Shown: in pieces, positions 25,816 through 36,523 of the stretch
How positions within the stretch are numbered: the stretch's first letter is position 1
How the letters are laid out: every line of letters starts with the position of its first letter
Assembly (NCBI RefSeq): GCF_009601685.2
Contig: NZ_CP045701.2
Location: forward strand, 434,001 to 498,000
Length of the DNA stretch: 64,000 nt
Direction of reading: 5' to 3'
Source: Pseudomonas brassicacearum
GTDB taxonomy: Bacteria; Pseudomonadota; Gammaproteobacteria; Pseudomonadales; Pseudomonadaceae
Made by a program: the position numbers and the translations under genes
The notes under the pieces: model-generated
What the model was told of the DNA's origin: nothing
Database searches by the model: none
The model's input: the letters and a program-made list of their open reading frames with translations, nothing else

Positions 25816-27270
25816 ATGAAACTAATCGTAAAAGTCTTCCCCGAGATCACCATCAAGAGCCGCCCGGTACGGATGCGTTTCATCCGCCAGTTGGCCAAGA
25901 ACATCCGTGCCGTGCTCCGAGACCTGGACCCGGCCGTGGTGGTGAACGGCGTGTGGGACAACCTCGAACTGGAAACCCGTGTCAGCGAACCCAAGGCCCT
26001 GAAGGAAATGACCGAGCGCCTGAGCTGCATGCCGGGCATCGCGCATTTCCTGCAAGTCGATGAATACCCGCTGGGGGACTTCGACGACATCCTCGCCAAA
26101 TGCATGCTCCATTATGGTGATGCCCTGGCCGGCAAGATTTTTTCGGTGCGCTGCAAGCGTGCCGGCAAGCACCCGTTCAGTTCGATGGATGTGGAGAAGT
26201 ATGTCGGCAGCCAATTGCGCCGACAGTGCGGCGCGGCCGGTATTTCCTTGAAAGACCCGCAGGTCGAAGTGCGCATCGAAATTCGCGACCAGCGGCTGTT
26301 CGTGATCCACAGCCAGCACAACAGCATCGGCGGTTATCCGCTGGGTTCGCTGGAGCAGACCCTGGTGCTGATGTCCGGCGGCTTCGACTCCACGGTGGCC
26401 GCCTACCAGATCATGCGTCGCGGGTTGATGAGCCATTTCTGCTTCTTCAACCTCGGCGGGCGTGCCCATGAACTGGGCGTGATGGAAGTGGCGCACTTCA
26501 TCTGGAAGAAGTACGGCAGCTCCCAACGCGTGTTATTTGTGAGTGTGCCGTTCGAGGAAGTTCTGGGCGAGATTCTCGGCAAAGTCGATAACAGTCATAT
26601 GGGCGTCATTTTGAAGCGTATGATGTTGCGCGCCGCTTCACGAATTGCCGACCGCCTGCAAATCGACGCGCTGGTGACCGGCGAGGCGATCTCCCAGGTG
26701 TCGAGCCAGACGCTGCCGAACCTGTCGGTGATCGATTGCGTGACCGAGAAACTGGTCTTGCGGCCGCTGATTGCCAGCCACAAGCAGGACATCATCGACC
26801 AGGCCAATGAAATCGGCACCGCCGAATTTGCCCGGCACATGCCGGAGTACTGCGGCGTCATCTCGGTCAATCCGAAGACGGCGGCCAAGCGCGGGCGGGT
26901 GGAGCACGAAGAGAAAGAATTCGACATGGCGGTGCTCGAGCGTGCGCTCGAAAACGCCAGGCTGGTGCCAATCGATCGAGTCATCGATGAGTTGGGCCAG
27001 GACATACAAATTGAAGAAGTCGGCGAAGCGCTGGCCGGTCAGATCATCATCGACATCCGTCACCCGGACGACGCTGAAGACGATCCGCTGAGCATCGCCG
27101 GCATCGAGGTAAAAACGATGCCGTTCTATGCAGTGAACGCGCGTTTCAAGGAACTGGACCCTACTCGCCAGTACCTGCTGTATTGCGACAAAGGCGTGAT
27201 GAGTCGCCTGCATGCCCACCATTTGCTCAGTGAGGGGCATGCCAATGTGCGCGTTTATCGACCGAGCTAA
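25816..27270 (+). CDS. thiI: tRNA 4-thiouridine synthase ThiI
   Basis: Makes 4-thiouridine in tRNA and supplies sulfur for thiamine thiazole. The 484-residue protein has a THUMP domain (about 60-165), a PP-loop ATPase with SGGFDS at 187-192, and a C-terminal rhodanese domain with the persulfide Cys457 in [10 protein letters not shown], so it is the long form. Start 25816 ([15 protein letters not shown]) matches the family; an in-frame ATG 63 nt upstream precedes the -10 box and is ignored. Divergent from glnA. Confidence 0.97.
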   Translation: MKLIVKVFPEITIKSRPVRMRFIRQLAKNIRAVLRDLDPAVVVNGVWDNLELETRVSEPKALKEMTERLSCMPGIAHFLQVDEYPLGDFDDILAKCMLHYGDALAGKIFSVRCKRAGKHPFSSMDVEKYVGSQLRRQCGAAGISLKDPQVEVRIEIRDQRLFVIHSQHNSIGGYPLGSLEQTLVLMSGGFDSTVAAYQIMRRGLMSHFCFFNLGGRAHELGVMEVAHFIWKKYGSSQRVLFVSVPFEEVLGEILGKVDNSHMGVILKRMMLRAASRIADRLQIDALVTGEAISQVSSQTLPNLSVIDCVTEKLVLRPLIASHKQDIIDQANEIGTAEFARHMPEYCGVISVNPKTAAKRGRVEHEEKEFDMAVLERALENARLVPIDRVIDELGQDIQIEEVGEALAGQIIIDIRHPDDAEDDPLSIAGIEVKTMPFYAVNARFKELDPTRQYLLYCDKGVMSRLHAHHLLSEGHANVRVYRPS

Positions 27271-27408
27271 GTGCCCGGGGCTGTTTGCCTGTGGCCTGCG
27301 TCACCGGCCCCCCGACGCCGCCGACAGGCTGTAACGGCTTTGTCGGACTCAACGTAAATCGCTGCCACGACCTGTCAGCACACCGAATCCTCTGATCGAG
27401 ATACACAA

Positions 27409-29229
27409 GTGATCGAAAATCTACGCAACATCGCCATCATTGCTCACGTTGACCATGGTAAGACCACCCTGGTAGACAAACTCTTGCGTCAATCCGGCAC
27501 CCTGGAGCGCAACGAGCTCAACGACGAGCGCGTGATGGACTCCAACGACCAGGAAAAAGAGCGCGGTATTACCATCCTGGCGAAAAACACCGCCATCAAC
27601 TGGAATGGCTACCACATCAATATCGTGGACACCCCGGGCCACGCCGACTTCGGTGGTGAAGTAGAGCGCGTGATGTCGATGGTCGACTCCGTGCTGCTGC
27701 TGGTCGATGCCCAGGACGGCCCTATGCCGCAAACCCGTTTCGTGACCAAGAAGGCTTTCGAAGCCGGCCTGCGTCCGATCGTGGTCATCAACAAGGTTGA
27801 CCGTCCAGGCGCGCGTCCGGACTGGGTCCTGGACCAGATCTTCGACCTGTTCGACAACCTGGGTGCCACCGAAGAACAGCTGGACTTCAAAGTCGTCTAC
27901 GCCTCGGCCCTGAACGGTATTGCCGGTCTGGACCACACCAACATGGCTGAAGACATGACCCCGCTGTACCAGTCGATCGTCGACGACGTACCGGCGCCGA
28001 AAGTCGACCGTGACGGCCCGTTCCAGATGCAAATCTCGGCACTGGACTACAACAGCTTCCTGGGTGTTATCGGTGTTGGCCGTATCGCCCGTGGTCGCGT
28101 CAAGCCGAACACCCCAGTGGTTGCCATCGACGCCGACGGCAAGAAGCGCAACGGTCGTATCCTCAAGCTGATGGGTCACCACGGCCTGCACCGCATCGAC
28201 GTTGAAGAAGCTGCGGCCGGCGACATCGTCTGCATCAGCGGCTTCGAGCAACTGTTCATCTCCGACACCCTGTGCGACCCACTGAACGTCGAAGCGATGA
28301 AGCCGTTGACCGTCGACGAGCCAACCGTTTCCATGACCTTCCAGGTCAACGACTCGCCATTCTGCGGTAAAGAAGGCAAGTTCGTGACCAGCCGCAACAT
28401 CAAGGAACGCCTGGACAAAGAGCTGCTCTACAACGTTGCCCTGCGCGTTGAAGAAGGCGACTCGGCCGACAAGTTCAAGGTCTCCGGCCGTGGCGAGCTG
28501 CACCTCTCGGTACTGATCGAAACCATGCGTCGCGAAGGCTTCGAAATGGGCGTGGGCCGTCCTGAAGTGATCATCCGCATGGTGGATGGCGTCAAGCACG
28601 AACCGTACGAAAACGTGACCATCGACCTGCCGGAAGAATCCCAGGGCGCGATCATGGAGCAAATGGGCCTGCGCAAAGGCGACCTGACCAACATGGTTCC
28701 GGATGGCAAGGGCCGTGTGCGCCTTGAGTACAACATTCCGGCCCGTGGCCTGATCGGTTTCCGTAACGAGTTCCTGACCCTGACCTCCGGTGGCGGCATC
28801 CTGACTTCGATCTTCGATCGTTACGACGTGATGAAGTCCGGCGACATGTCCGGCCGTCAGAACGGTGTCCTGGTATCGGTTGCGACCGGCAAGGCCCTGA
28901 CCTACTCGCTGGAAACCCTGCAAGCGCGCGGCAAGCTGTTCGTCGAGCACGGCCAGGATATCTACGAAGGTCAAATCGTCGGCCTGAACAGCCGCGACAA
29001 CGACCTGGGCGTGAACCCAACCAAAGGCAAGAAGCTCGACAACATGCGTGCTTCGGGCAAGGACGAAACCATCGCCCTGGTTCCACCGGTCAAGTTCACC
29101 CTGGAGCAAGCGCTGGAGTTCGTGCAGGAAGACGAGCTGTGTGAAGTGACGCCTAAGTCCATCCGTCTTCGCAAGAAGATCCTGGGCGAAAGCGAGCGTA
29201 CCCGCGCTGCCAAGAAAAGCGGCAACTGA
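27409..29229 (+). CDS. typA: translational GTPase TypA/BipA
   Basis: A 606-residue ribosome-binding GTPase of the EF-G family that helps 50S assembly and stress or low-temperature growth. Motifs: G1 HVDHGKTT (about 13-20), G2 with ERGIT, G3 DTPGHADF, G4 NKVD, then beta-barrel domains, EF-G-like domains III and V and the BipA-specific C-terminal domain. It starts at GTG (GTGATCGAAAAT). Runs alone and ends in a strong terminator. Confidence 0.97.
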   Translation: MIENLRNIAIIAHVDHGKTTLVDKLLRQSGTLERNELNDERVMDSNDQEKERGITILAKNTAINWNGYHINIVDTPGHADFGGEVERVMSMVDSVLLLVDAQDGPMPQTRFVTKKAFEAGLRPIVVINKVDRPGARPDWVLDQIFDLFDNLGATEEQLDFKVVYASALNGIAGLDHTNMAEDMTPLYQSIVDDVPAPKVDRDGPFQMQISALDYNSFLGVIGVGRIARGRVKPNTPVVAIDADGKKRNGRILKLMGHHGLHRIDVEEAAAGDIVCISGFEQLFISDTLCDPLNVEAMKPLTVDEPTVSMTFQVNDSPFCGKEGKFVTSRNIKERLDKELLYNVALRVEEGDSADKFKVSGRGELHLSVLIETMRREGFEMGVGRPEVIIRMVDGVKHEPYENVTIDLPEESQGAIMEQMGLRKGDLTNMVPDGKGRVRLEYNIPARGLIGFRNEFLTLTSGGGILTSIFDRYDVMKSGDMSGRQNGVLVSVATGKALTYSLETLQARGKLFVEHGQDIYEGQIVGLNSRDNDLGVNPTKGKKLDNMRASGKDETIALVPPVKFTLEQALEFVQEDELCEVTPKSIRLRKKILGESERTRAAKKSGN

Positions 29230-29250
29230 GTTTCGACTTAGCTAGCAGCT

Positions 29251-29290
29251 AAAAAAACGCCCCCGGTCGTGAGATCGGGGGCGTTTTTTT
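29251..29290. terminator. rho-independent terminator after typA
   Basis: A 9-bp GC-rich stem ACGCCCCCG / CGGGGGCGT (29257-29284) between an A7 run and a T7 run; works on either strand. Confidence 0.95.
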
Positions 29291-29324
29291 ATGCCTGGAA
29301 GTTATGTGGCGGCTGTCAGGGCCC

Positions 29325-29401
29325 TATCGCGAGCAAGCTCGCTCCCACAGTGGGTCTTCAGTGGATACAGACTTCGTGTGGGAGCGAGCTTGCTCGCGAT
29401 A
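29325..29401. repeat. REP pair, tail-to-tail
   Basis: ATCGCGAGCAAGCTCGCTCC (from 29326) faces GTGGGAGCGAGCTTGCTCGC, the close-set inverted arrangement, between typA and the convergent YkgJ-family gene. Confidence 0.9.
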
Positions 29402-29435
29402 ACGGTGGTTCAGACACAGCAGAACCAGCAGTCGA

Positions 29436-29870
29436 TCAAAATTTGTCCAACGTCCGCGGATTGCGCTCGCGCTCCACTTCCTTGGGCTTGTAGGCGCAAT
29501 AGCCTGGCCGTGGTCCAACCCGCGGATGGTTGCGGCAGGTGTCCGGGCGTTTCTCGTAAATGGTGCACAACCGGCTCTTGCGATCCAGATAAAGGCAGTC
29601 GTTGTTGCTCATGCGCTGGAGCGTGAAGATCTCGGACTTCTGGTTGTAGCGCTCGACGATCCCTTCCTTTTGCAGGCGCTTGGCGATGTTCTTCGGCGGG
29701 TCGCCCAGTTCGAACTCATCGACGATGCCGATGCGGATCAGGTCCTTGATCTTGACCTCCACTGGCAGCGTGCAGCAGCTCGACACACAGGAGCCGCACA
29801 TCGGGGCGGAGTACTTGGCCCAGGTATCGAGTCGGTCGATCTCCGCGGCGGCGATCAGGTTGGGCTTCAT
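29436..29870 (-). CDS. YkgJ-type cysteine-cluster protein
   Basis: A 144-residue cytoplasmic protein with the CxxCxxxCC cluster (MCGSCVSSCC, about 25-34), a second Cys in CLYLDRKSRLCTIYEKRPDTCRNHP and a further Cys near the end. This is the UPF0153/YkgJ family, presumed to bind zinc or an Fe-S cluster; its reaction is unknown. Three adjacent in-frame starts (GTG 29876, ATG 29873, ATG 29870) exist with no clear ribosome site; the last was chosen. Confidence 0.85.
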   Translation of the reverse strand: MKPNLIAAAEIDRLDTWAKYSAPMCGSCVSSCCTLPVEVKIKDLIRIGIVDEFELGDPPKNIAKRLQKEGIVERYNQKSEIFTLQRMSNNDCLYLDRKSRLCTIYEKRPDTCRNHPRVGPRPGYCAYKPKEVERERNPRTLDKF

Positions 29871-30126
29871 CATCACGGTTTACCAGCATGCATCAGGGCG
29901 CGCGATCATACCGGGACTGGTGAAATTTTGAACGACCATCCGCCAGTTTTTTTTCATCGCGGCCAAATCCGCCCGGATCGGCACGGCCCCTGCATTCATT
30001 CGACCATCCGGCAATTCCCTGGCGGCGATTCTCCGACACTCGGGGAAATCCACCGAACCAAGAGCCTGAACCGTCTGTCAGACCGTCTAGGCTCAGACAA
30101 TTCCATGCTCGTTCGAGGTCTTATCA

Positions 30127-32577
30127 ATGACTCAAGAACCACTTGTTCGCGAAGCCGAAGTTGCGGCATTTCGCGACGCCGTGTTGACCAAACTCACTTA
30201 TGCCGTCGGCAAGGACCCGGATCATGCGTTTGATCACGACTGGTTCGAAGCCATCGCCCTTGCTGCGCGCGACCACATGGTCGAACACTGGATGGACCAC
30301 ACGCGACAGATCTACCGCAAGGGTCAGAAGCGCGTCTATTACCTCTCCCTGGAATTTCTCATCGGCCGCTTGCTCTACGACAGCCTGAGCAACCTCGGCT
30401 TGCTGGACACGGCGCGCGAGGCCCTGACCGAACTGGGCGTGGACCTGGAGCGTATCCGCCTGCTCGAGCCGGATGCGGCGTTGGGCAACGGTGGCCTTGG
30501 TCGCTTGGCCGCGTGTTTCATGGAAAGCATGTCGACCCTGGGCATTGCCGGCCACGGCTACGGTATTCGTTATGAACACGGCCTGTTCCGCCAAGCCATC
30601 GTTGACGGCTGGCAGCAGGAGCAGACCGAACACTGGCTGGATTTCGGCAACCCCTGGGAGTTCGAACGGCCGGAGGTGGTTTACCCGATCGGCTTTGGCG
30701 GCAGCGTCGAGACCGTGACCGATGACGCGGGCAAGACTCGGCAAGTCTGGACGCCGGGCGAAACCGTGCGGGCCATTGCCTATGACACGCCGGTGGTGGG
30801 CTGGCGCGGTGCCAGCGTCAACACCCTGCGCCTGTGGCGTGCCCGGGCCATGGAAGAGCTGCACCTGGAACGCTTCAATGCCGGCGATCACTTGGGCGCG
30901 GTGGCGGAAGTGGCCCGGGCCGAAAGTATTTCCCGCGTGCTGTACCCGGCCGACAGCACCGAGGCGGGCCAGGAACTGCGCTTGCGCCAGGAATACTTCT
31001 TCGTGGCCGCCTCGCTGCAGGACTTGCTGCGCCGTCATCGCAACATGCACACCTCGGTGCTGACCCTGGGCGACCACGCCGCGATCCAGCTCAACGACAC
31101 TCACCCGTCCATTGCCGTGGCCGAGTTGATGCGGCAATTGGTGGATGTCTACGACGTGGCTTGGGACGCGGCCTGGCAGATCACTCAGGACACGCTGTCC
31201 TACACCAACCACACGCTGCTGCCCGAAGCCCTGGAAACCTGGTCGGTGGGGTTGATGGAGCGCATGCTGCCCCGGCACATGCAGATCATCTACCTGATCA
31301 ACGCCCAGCACATCGATTCGCTGCGGGCCAAGGGCGTGCACGATTTCGATGTGCTGCGCTCGGTTTCGCTGATCGAAGAGGACAATGGCCGCCGGGTGCG
31401 CATGGGTAACCTGGCATTCCTCGGTTCCCACAGTGTCAACGGCGTGTCCGGGCTGCATACCCAGTTGATGCGCAGCACGGTGTTTTCCGAGTTGCACAAG
31501 CTCTATCCGGAGCGAATCAACAACAAGACCAACGGCATCACCTTCCGCCGCTGGTTGTTCCAGGCCAACTCCGAATTGACCTCGATGATGGTCGACGCCC
31601 TCGGCCCGAGCGTGCTCGACAACCCCGAGGAACGCTTGATCGAGCTGGAACCGTTCGCCGACAAGCCAGCGTTTCGCAAACAGTTTGCCGAGCAGCGCTT
31701 GCACAGCAAGAAGGCCCTGGCCTACTTGATCCACGAGCGGCTGGGGATTGCCGTGAACCCGGCGGCGATGTTCGACGTGCAGGTCAAGCGGATCCATGAA
31801 TACAAGCGCCAGTTGCTCAACCTGATGCACACCGTGGCGCTGTACCAGGCGATCCGCGCCGAGCCGGAAGTGGACTGGGTGCCGCGGGTGAAGATCTTCG
31901 CCGGCAAGGCTGCCGCCAGTTACCACCAGGCCAAGCTGATCATCAAACTGACCAACGACATCGCCCGGGTGGTGAACAACGACCCGACCGTGCGCGGCCT
32001 GCTCAAAGTGGTGTTCCTGCCCAACTACAACGTCAGCCTGGCCGAAAGCATCATTCCGGCGGCGGACCTGTCGGAGCAGATCTCCACGGCCGGTTTCGAA
32101 GCGTCAGGCACCAGCAACATGAAGTTCGGCCTCAACGGTGCGCTGACCATCGGTACCATGGACGGCGCCAACGTGGAGATGCATGAGCGCATTGGTGGTG
32201 AACATATGTTCATCTTCGGCCTGACTTCCGAGCAGGTGGAAGCGCGCAAGCAAAACGGTGAATTCAGCGCCGCGCCGGACATTGCCGCGTCCCATCGACT
32301 CAACGACGTATTGCAGGCGATTCGCGGCGGGGTGTTCTCGCCGGATGATCCGATGCGCTACGCCGGGCTCGTGGACTCGCTGGTGGACTATGACCGCTTT
32401 CTGGTCTGCGCCGACTTCGACTCCTACTGGAACGCCCAGGCCAAGGTCGAAGAGCGTTGGCATGACTCCAAGCAATGGTGGCGTTCGGCGGTGCTCAACA
32501 CTGCGCGCATGGGCTGGTTCTCCTCGGACCGGACCATCCGTGAATACGCGACCGACATCTGGAAGGCCTTGGAGTAG
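30127..32577 (+). CDS. glgP: glycogen/maltodextrin phosphorylase
   Basis: Splits alpha-1,4-glucan with phosphate to give glucose-1-phosphate. The 816-residue GT35 enzyme has the GNGGLGRLAACFMES glucan/phosphate motif (about 120-134) and the pyridoxal-phosphate Lys in EASGTSNMKFGLNG (about 655-668). Full length, single gene. Other glycogen genes are not in the window, so it is apart from the main glg operon. A strong hairpin follows. Confidence 0.95.
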   Translation: MTQEPLVREAEVAAFRDAVLTKLTYAVGKDPDHAFDHDWFEAIALAARDHMVEHWMDHTRQIYRKGQKRVYYLSLEFLIGRLLYDSLSNLGLLDTAREALTELGVDLERIRLLEPDAALGNGGLGRLAACFMESMSTLGIAGHGYGIRYEHGLFRQAIVDGWQQEQTEHWLDFGNPWEFERPEVVYPIGFGGSVETVTDDAGKTRQVWTPGETVRAIAYDTPVVGWRGASVNTLRLWRARAMEELHLERFNAGDHLGAVAEVARAESISRVLYPADSTEAGQELRLRQEYFFVAASLQDLLRRHRNMHTSVLTLGDHAAIQLNDTHPSIAVAELMRQLVDVYDVAWDAAWQITQDTLSYTNHTLLPEALETWSVGLMERMLPRHMQIIYLINAQHIDSLRAKGVHDFDVLRSVSLIEEDNGRRVRMGNLAFLGSHSVNGVSGLHTQLMRSTVFSELHKLYPERINNKTNGITFRRWLFQANSELTSMMVDALGPSVLDNPEERLIELEPFADKPAFRKQFAEQRLHSKKALAYLIHERLGIAVNPAAMFDVQVKRIHEYKRQLLNLMHTVALYQAIRAEPEVDWVPRVKIFAGKAAASYHQAKLIIKLTNDIARVVNNDPTVRGLLKVVFLPNYNVSLAESIIPAADLSEQISTAGFEASGTSNMKFGLNGALTIGTMDGANVEMHERIGGEHMFIFGLTSEQVEARKQNGEFSAAPDIAASHRLNDVLQAIRGGVFSPDDPMRYAGLVDSLVDYDRFLVCADFDSYWNAQAKVEERWHDSKQWWRSAVLNTARMGWFSSDRTIREYATDIWKALE

Positions 32578-32600
32578 CGTTTGCTGCAAGAAATGTGAGC

Positions 32601-32626
32601 GAAGCCCAACGGCGGTTGGGCTTCGT
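32601..32626 (+). terminator. hairpin terminator-like structure after glgP
   Basis: A perfect 11-bp stem CGAAGCCCAAC / GTTGGGCTTCG with loop GGCG, but with no T run after it. With the REP element at 32701 it accounts for the 322-base gap; nothing else was seen there. Confidence 0.6.
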
Positions 32627-32700
32627 CGATATACTAGGCGCCAGTTTCGCCGGGCTGTGATGTGGCCGGACTCAATTATTGGCAGCGCCGATATTCCAAT

Positions 32701-32815
32701 GTGGGAGCGGGCTGTGTGGGAGCAAGGCTTGCCCGCGATGAAAACGCCGCGGTTTCTTGAGGACCGCAGCGCCTGGATCGCGAGCAAACCTTGCTCCCAC
32801 ACAGCCCGCTCCCAC
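32701..32815. repeat. nested double REP palindrome
   Basis: GTGGGAGCGGGCTGTGTGGGAGCAAGG-type double arm, mirrored by CTTGCTCCCACACAGCCCGC and CTCCCAC, as in the element at 17729. Confidence 0.85.
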
Positions 32816-32899
32816 AGGGTTTGGGGGTTTCCACTAGACTGATCCAGGCATCGCATCACCACGGTTACGCCCGCAACGGGCTGCTTAGGGATATCGACC

Positions 32900-35800
32900 A
32901 TGCAATGGATCTTGACGCTGTTGGGCCTGGCACTCGGCTGGGTGGTGGACGAGTCGTTCGCCGATGCGCTGATAGGCGCGTTGGTGGGGCTTGGCATCGC
33001 CCAATCGTTTCGGCTGGGCCGGTTGGGTGTCCAGGCGGCCAAGCAACAGATCTTATTGCAAGAAGCCCAACAGAGCTTGCTCACGCTGGAGGCGCGCCTG
33101 GCAGTGCTTGAGCGTGGGACCGTTGCCGCACCGAGTGAGCCAGCGCCAGCGCCCAAGGTTGTCGTGCCCCAGGCCGCGACGCCCGAGACGCGCACGACGT
33201 CTGAGCTCATCTGGGAGTTGCCGCCCGACCTCGAACCCGTTCCCGCGATGGCCACCCAGGCCAGCCAGCCATTGCCCGATGACGTTTGGAAACCCGCGCC
33301 AACCACGTCCAGTGGGCGTGCCGATCGCGACTTCGCGCCGTTGCCCCTGGAACCGATGGCTTCGAAACCCGCGTCTCCCCGTGGCCCGAATTTGTTCGAC
33401 CGCGCCGTAATTGGTGCGCGCAACTGGCTGTTCGGCGGCAATACGGTGCTGCGGGTCGGCGTGGTGCTGTTGTTCCTCGGCCTGGCGTTTTTGCTGCGCT
33501 ACGCCACCGAAGGCATGGTGGTGCCGATCGAATTGCGTTACGCCGGCGTCGCGGCCAGTGCGTTGGGCCTGTTGGGCCTGGGCTGGTGGTTGCGCCAGCG
33601 CAACAGCAGTTATGCGCTGATGCTCCAGGGCACGGGGATCGCCGTGCTGTACCTGACGGTGTTCGCGGCCATGCGCCTGCATCCGTTGCTCGATTCCAAG
33701 GCGGCCCTGGGCTTGCTGGTCGCGGTGACGGTGTTCTCGGCCATCCTGGCGATTACCCAGAACGCCCTGGGCCTGGCTGCGGCTGCGGCGCTGGGCGGGT
33801 TTGCCGCGCCGATCCTGACTTCCACCGGCAGTGGCAACCACGTCGCGCTGTTCAGCTATTTCATCCTGCTCAATGCCGGCATCCTCGCGATTGCCTGGTT
33901 CAAGGCCTGGCGCCTGCTCAACCTGATCGGCTTTGTCGGCACCTTCGGCATCGGTTTCGCCTGGGGCCTGCGCTCTTACGCGCCGGAACTGTTCTGGAGC
34001 ACCGAGCCATTCCTGATTCTGTTCTTCCTGATGTACCTGGCGATTGGCTTGCTGTTCACCCGTCGCAAACTATTGGAAATGAGCGATGCCCCTGAAGACG
34101 CCAGCCGCGACGCGCTGCTGCACTGGTCGGCGCGCAAGGGCGATTATGTGGACGGCACCATGCTGTTCGGCCCGCCGTTGGTGGGCTTGGGCTTGCAGTT
34201 CGCGTTGGTGCAGCATCTGGAGTTCGCCGCTGCGTTCAGCGCCCTGGCCCTGGGCATGATCTACATGGGCCTGGCGCGGGTATTGATGGGCGGTCGCGCC
34301 TTGCTGCTGGCCGAAACCTGCCTGGCCCTGGGAGTGATTTTTGCCACCCTGGCGATCCCTTTGGGGCTCGATGCCCGTTGGACCGCTGCGGCGTGGGCCG
34401 TGGAAGGCGCGGGGATCTTCTGGTTGGGCCTGCGCCAGCAACGTCCACTCGCCCGGGCCTTTGCCTTGTTGCTGCAATTGGGCTCGGCACTGGCGTTCGT
34501 CAGCCAATTGCGTACCGGCGACGGCAGCCTGCTCGATGGTTCAGCGCTGGGTGCGTTGATGCTCGGCGGCGCCTTGCTGTTCACCTTTTACCAACTGCGC
34601 AAGGCTGAGCCTGAACATACCGCAGGTTGGGAGCGCCAAGGCCTGCCGGTGCTGGCTGTGCTGGGATTGAGTTTTCTCTATCTTCTGGCACCGCTGTTCT
34701 TCTTCACCTACGGCACCGCCATCGCCTGGGCCCTGGCCGGTTTGGCGACACTGTTTGTGGGCCTGCGCTTGCAATCGCGCAGTTTCCTGTTCACTGCATT
34801 TGCGGTGCAATTGCTTGGCGGCGCGCTGTTCCTGTTGCGCTTGCAAGGCGCCGAGGTGGATTCGACGGCGGTGTTCAGTGCCGGCTGGAACGGTTTGCTC
34901 AGTGCCTCGCTGATCGGCCTGGCGCTGATTGGCGGCATGTTGCTGGCGGCACGTGACGACATGGTGCGCAGCGATGGCCGGTTGCTGCGCGGCTTGTCGG
35001 TGGTGTTGCTGGCGGGGCTGGTGCTGATCAATCTTGCGGTGCTGTTCGTCCTGTCGTGGCAAACGGCGAGCGGTGTATGGGCGGCCAGCGGCCTGTTGAT
35101 CATCTGGCTGAGCCTGTACCTGAAACAACGCGTGAGCTTTGTCTTCGGCCTGCTGCTGCAATTGCTTGGTGGTGCGGCGTTCTTGACGGCGGAGCCGGCG
35201 CTGTTGGGGCCGCTCGACGCCGAGGATCTGCGGCCCCTGGCCCATAGCGGTTTCTGGACGCCGCTGGTGCTGGGGCTGGCAGCGCTGGTGGGCGCATGGC
35301 GCCTGCAACGGGCACACGCGGCGCAGGAGCTCGAGGCCTTGAGCTTGCAGCGCTTGTCCGAGCTGCTGCTGATCTGGGGCGCCGGTTGGTGGGCGCTGGC
35401 GTGGACCAGCGAAGTATTGCGCTTTGCCCCGGCGAACCTGCAAGGCAGCTGGCTGCTGATGGTTGCGGCGATCAGCGTGGCGGTGGGGGCGGTCTTGGCG
35501 CTGCGCTTGAAATGGCCGGCGCTGGGGCTGCTGTGCACCTTGCTGATTCCGGCGGCGGGCTGCGTGCTCGTTGCGACTGGGCACAGCCGCTATCACCCGG
35601 CGGCGGACTTTGGCTGGCTGGCCTGGACGGTGGTGTTTGCCGTGCATTTGCTATCGCTCAAGCGCCTGGCCGCGACGCTGCCGGCCCAGGCGCGCAGCAC
35701 AGCCCATGTGCTCGGTTGCTGGTTGCTGATCGGCGTGCTGGCGCTGGAGCTGCGTTATAGCCTGCTGTTGTTGTCCGAGCAGTACAACGCCTGGCGCTGG

Positions 35801-36523
35801 CTGGGCTGGGCGATCCTGCCGAGCCTTTACCTGGTGCTGATGGCCGCTGCGCGCGCCTGGCCGTGGCCGATATCGGCCCAAACGCGCGAATACCGTATCT
35901 ACGCGGCGGCGCCCCTGGCGCTGTTGATGCTCGGTTGGTTCTGGCTGGCCAATACCTTCAGCGACGGTACCGCCGAACCCTTGCCTTATGTGCCGCTGGT
36001 CAACCCGTTGGAGCTGGGCCTGCTGTTTGCCTTGTTCGGTGTCTATGTGTGGGCACGCAGTGCGCTGGCGCAACTGGCGATCCGTTGGGCCCATGCCGAG
36101 CACGTTGCCCAGTTGATCGCCGGTGTGTCGCTGTTCGCGTTCTTCACCGCCCTGGTGATGCGCAGTGCCCACCATTGGATCGGCGTGCCATTCGAACTGG
36201 ATGCGCTGCTCGAGTCGATGTTCGTACAGGCTGGGCTGTCCATTGTCTGGACCCTGATCGCCCTGGGCCTGATGATCGGTGGGCATCTGCGCCATCGCCG
36301 TGAAGTGTGGCTGATTGGCGCGGCGTTGATCGCCGTGGTCGTGGCCAAGTTGTTCTTTGTCGAATTGAGTAACCGTGGCGGTCTGGCGCGGATCGTGTCG
36401 TTTATCGGCGTAGGCGTGTTGCTGCTGGTAGTGGGCTATTTTGCGCCGCTGCCGCCCAAGCGCCCGGAGACGGTCGCGCAGGATGAGCCGCCGATGCCTG
36501 TCAGTGAGGGAGTGTCGTCTTGA
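32900..36523 (+). CDS. giant DUF2339 membrane protein
   Basis: A 1207-residue inner-membrane protein of the DUF2339 family. The first 20 residues form one segment, then a coiled-coil-like and Pro/Ala-rich soluble region runs to about 165. After that the chain is almost wholly hydrophobic, with some 25-30 membrane segments and short loops. No enzyme motif was recognised. It is translationally coupled to a DUF3999 gene (TTGA overlap), and this pair is conserved in Pseudomonas by memory. A role in envelope polymer handling or transport is only a guess. Confidence 0.88.
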   Translation: MQWILTLLGLALGWVVDESFADALIGALVGLGIAQSFRLGRLGVQAAKQQILLQEAQQSLLTLEARLAVLERGTVAAPSEPAPAPKVVVPQAATPETRTTSELIWELPPDLEPVPAMATQASQPLPDDVWKPAPTTSSGRADRDFAPLPLEPMASKPASPRGPNLFDRAVIGARNWLFGGNTVLRVGVVLLFLGLAFLLRYATEGMVVPIELRYAGVAASALGLLGLGWWLRQRNSSYALMLQGTGIAVLYLTVFAAMRLHPLLDSKAALGLLVAVTVFSAILAITQNALGLAAAAALGGFAAPILTSTGSGNHVALFSYFILLNAGILAIAWFKAWRLLNLIGFVGTFGIGFAWGLRSYAPELFWSTEPFLILFFLMYLAIGLLFTRRKLLEMSDAPEDASRDALLHWSARKGDYVDGTMLFGPPLVGLGLQFALVQHLEFAAAFSALALGMIYMGLARVLMGGRALLLAETCLALGVIFATLAIPLGLDARWTAAAWAVEGAGIFWLGLRQQRPLARAFALLLQLGSALAFVSQLRTGDGSLLDGSALGALMLGGALLFTFYQLRKAEPEHTAGWERQGLPVLAVLGLSFLYLLAPLFFFTYGTAIAWALAGLATLFVGLRLQSRSFLFTAFAVQLLGGALFLLRLQGAEVDSTAVFSAGWNGLLSASLIGLALIGGMLLAARDDMVRSDGRLLRGLSVVLLAGLVLINLAVLFVLSWQTASGVWAASGLLIIWLSLYLKQRVSFVFGLLLQLLGGAAFLTAEPALLGPLDAEDLRPLAHSGFWTPLVLGLAALVGAWRLQRAHAAQELEALSLQRLSELLLIWGAGWWALAWTSEVLRFAPANLQGSWLLMVAAISVAVGAVLALRLKWPALGLLCTLLIPAAGCVLVATGHSRYHPAADFGWLAWTVVFAVHLLSLKRLAATLPAQARSTAHVLGCWLLIGVLALELRYSLLLLSEQYNAWRWLGWAILPSLYLVLMAAARAWPWPISAQTREYRIYAAAPLALLMLGWFWLANTFSDGTAEPLPYVPLVNPLELGLLFALFGVYVWARSALAQLAIRWAHAEHVAQLIAGVSLFAFFTALVMRSAHHWIGVPFELDALLESMFVQAGLSIVWTLIALGLMIGGHLRHRREVWLIGAALIAVVVAKLFFVELSNRGGLARIVSFIGVGVLLLVVGYFAPLPPKRPETVAQDEPPMPVSEGVSS

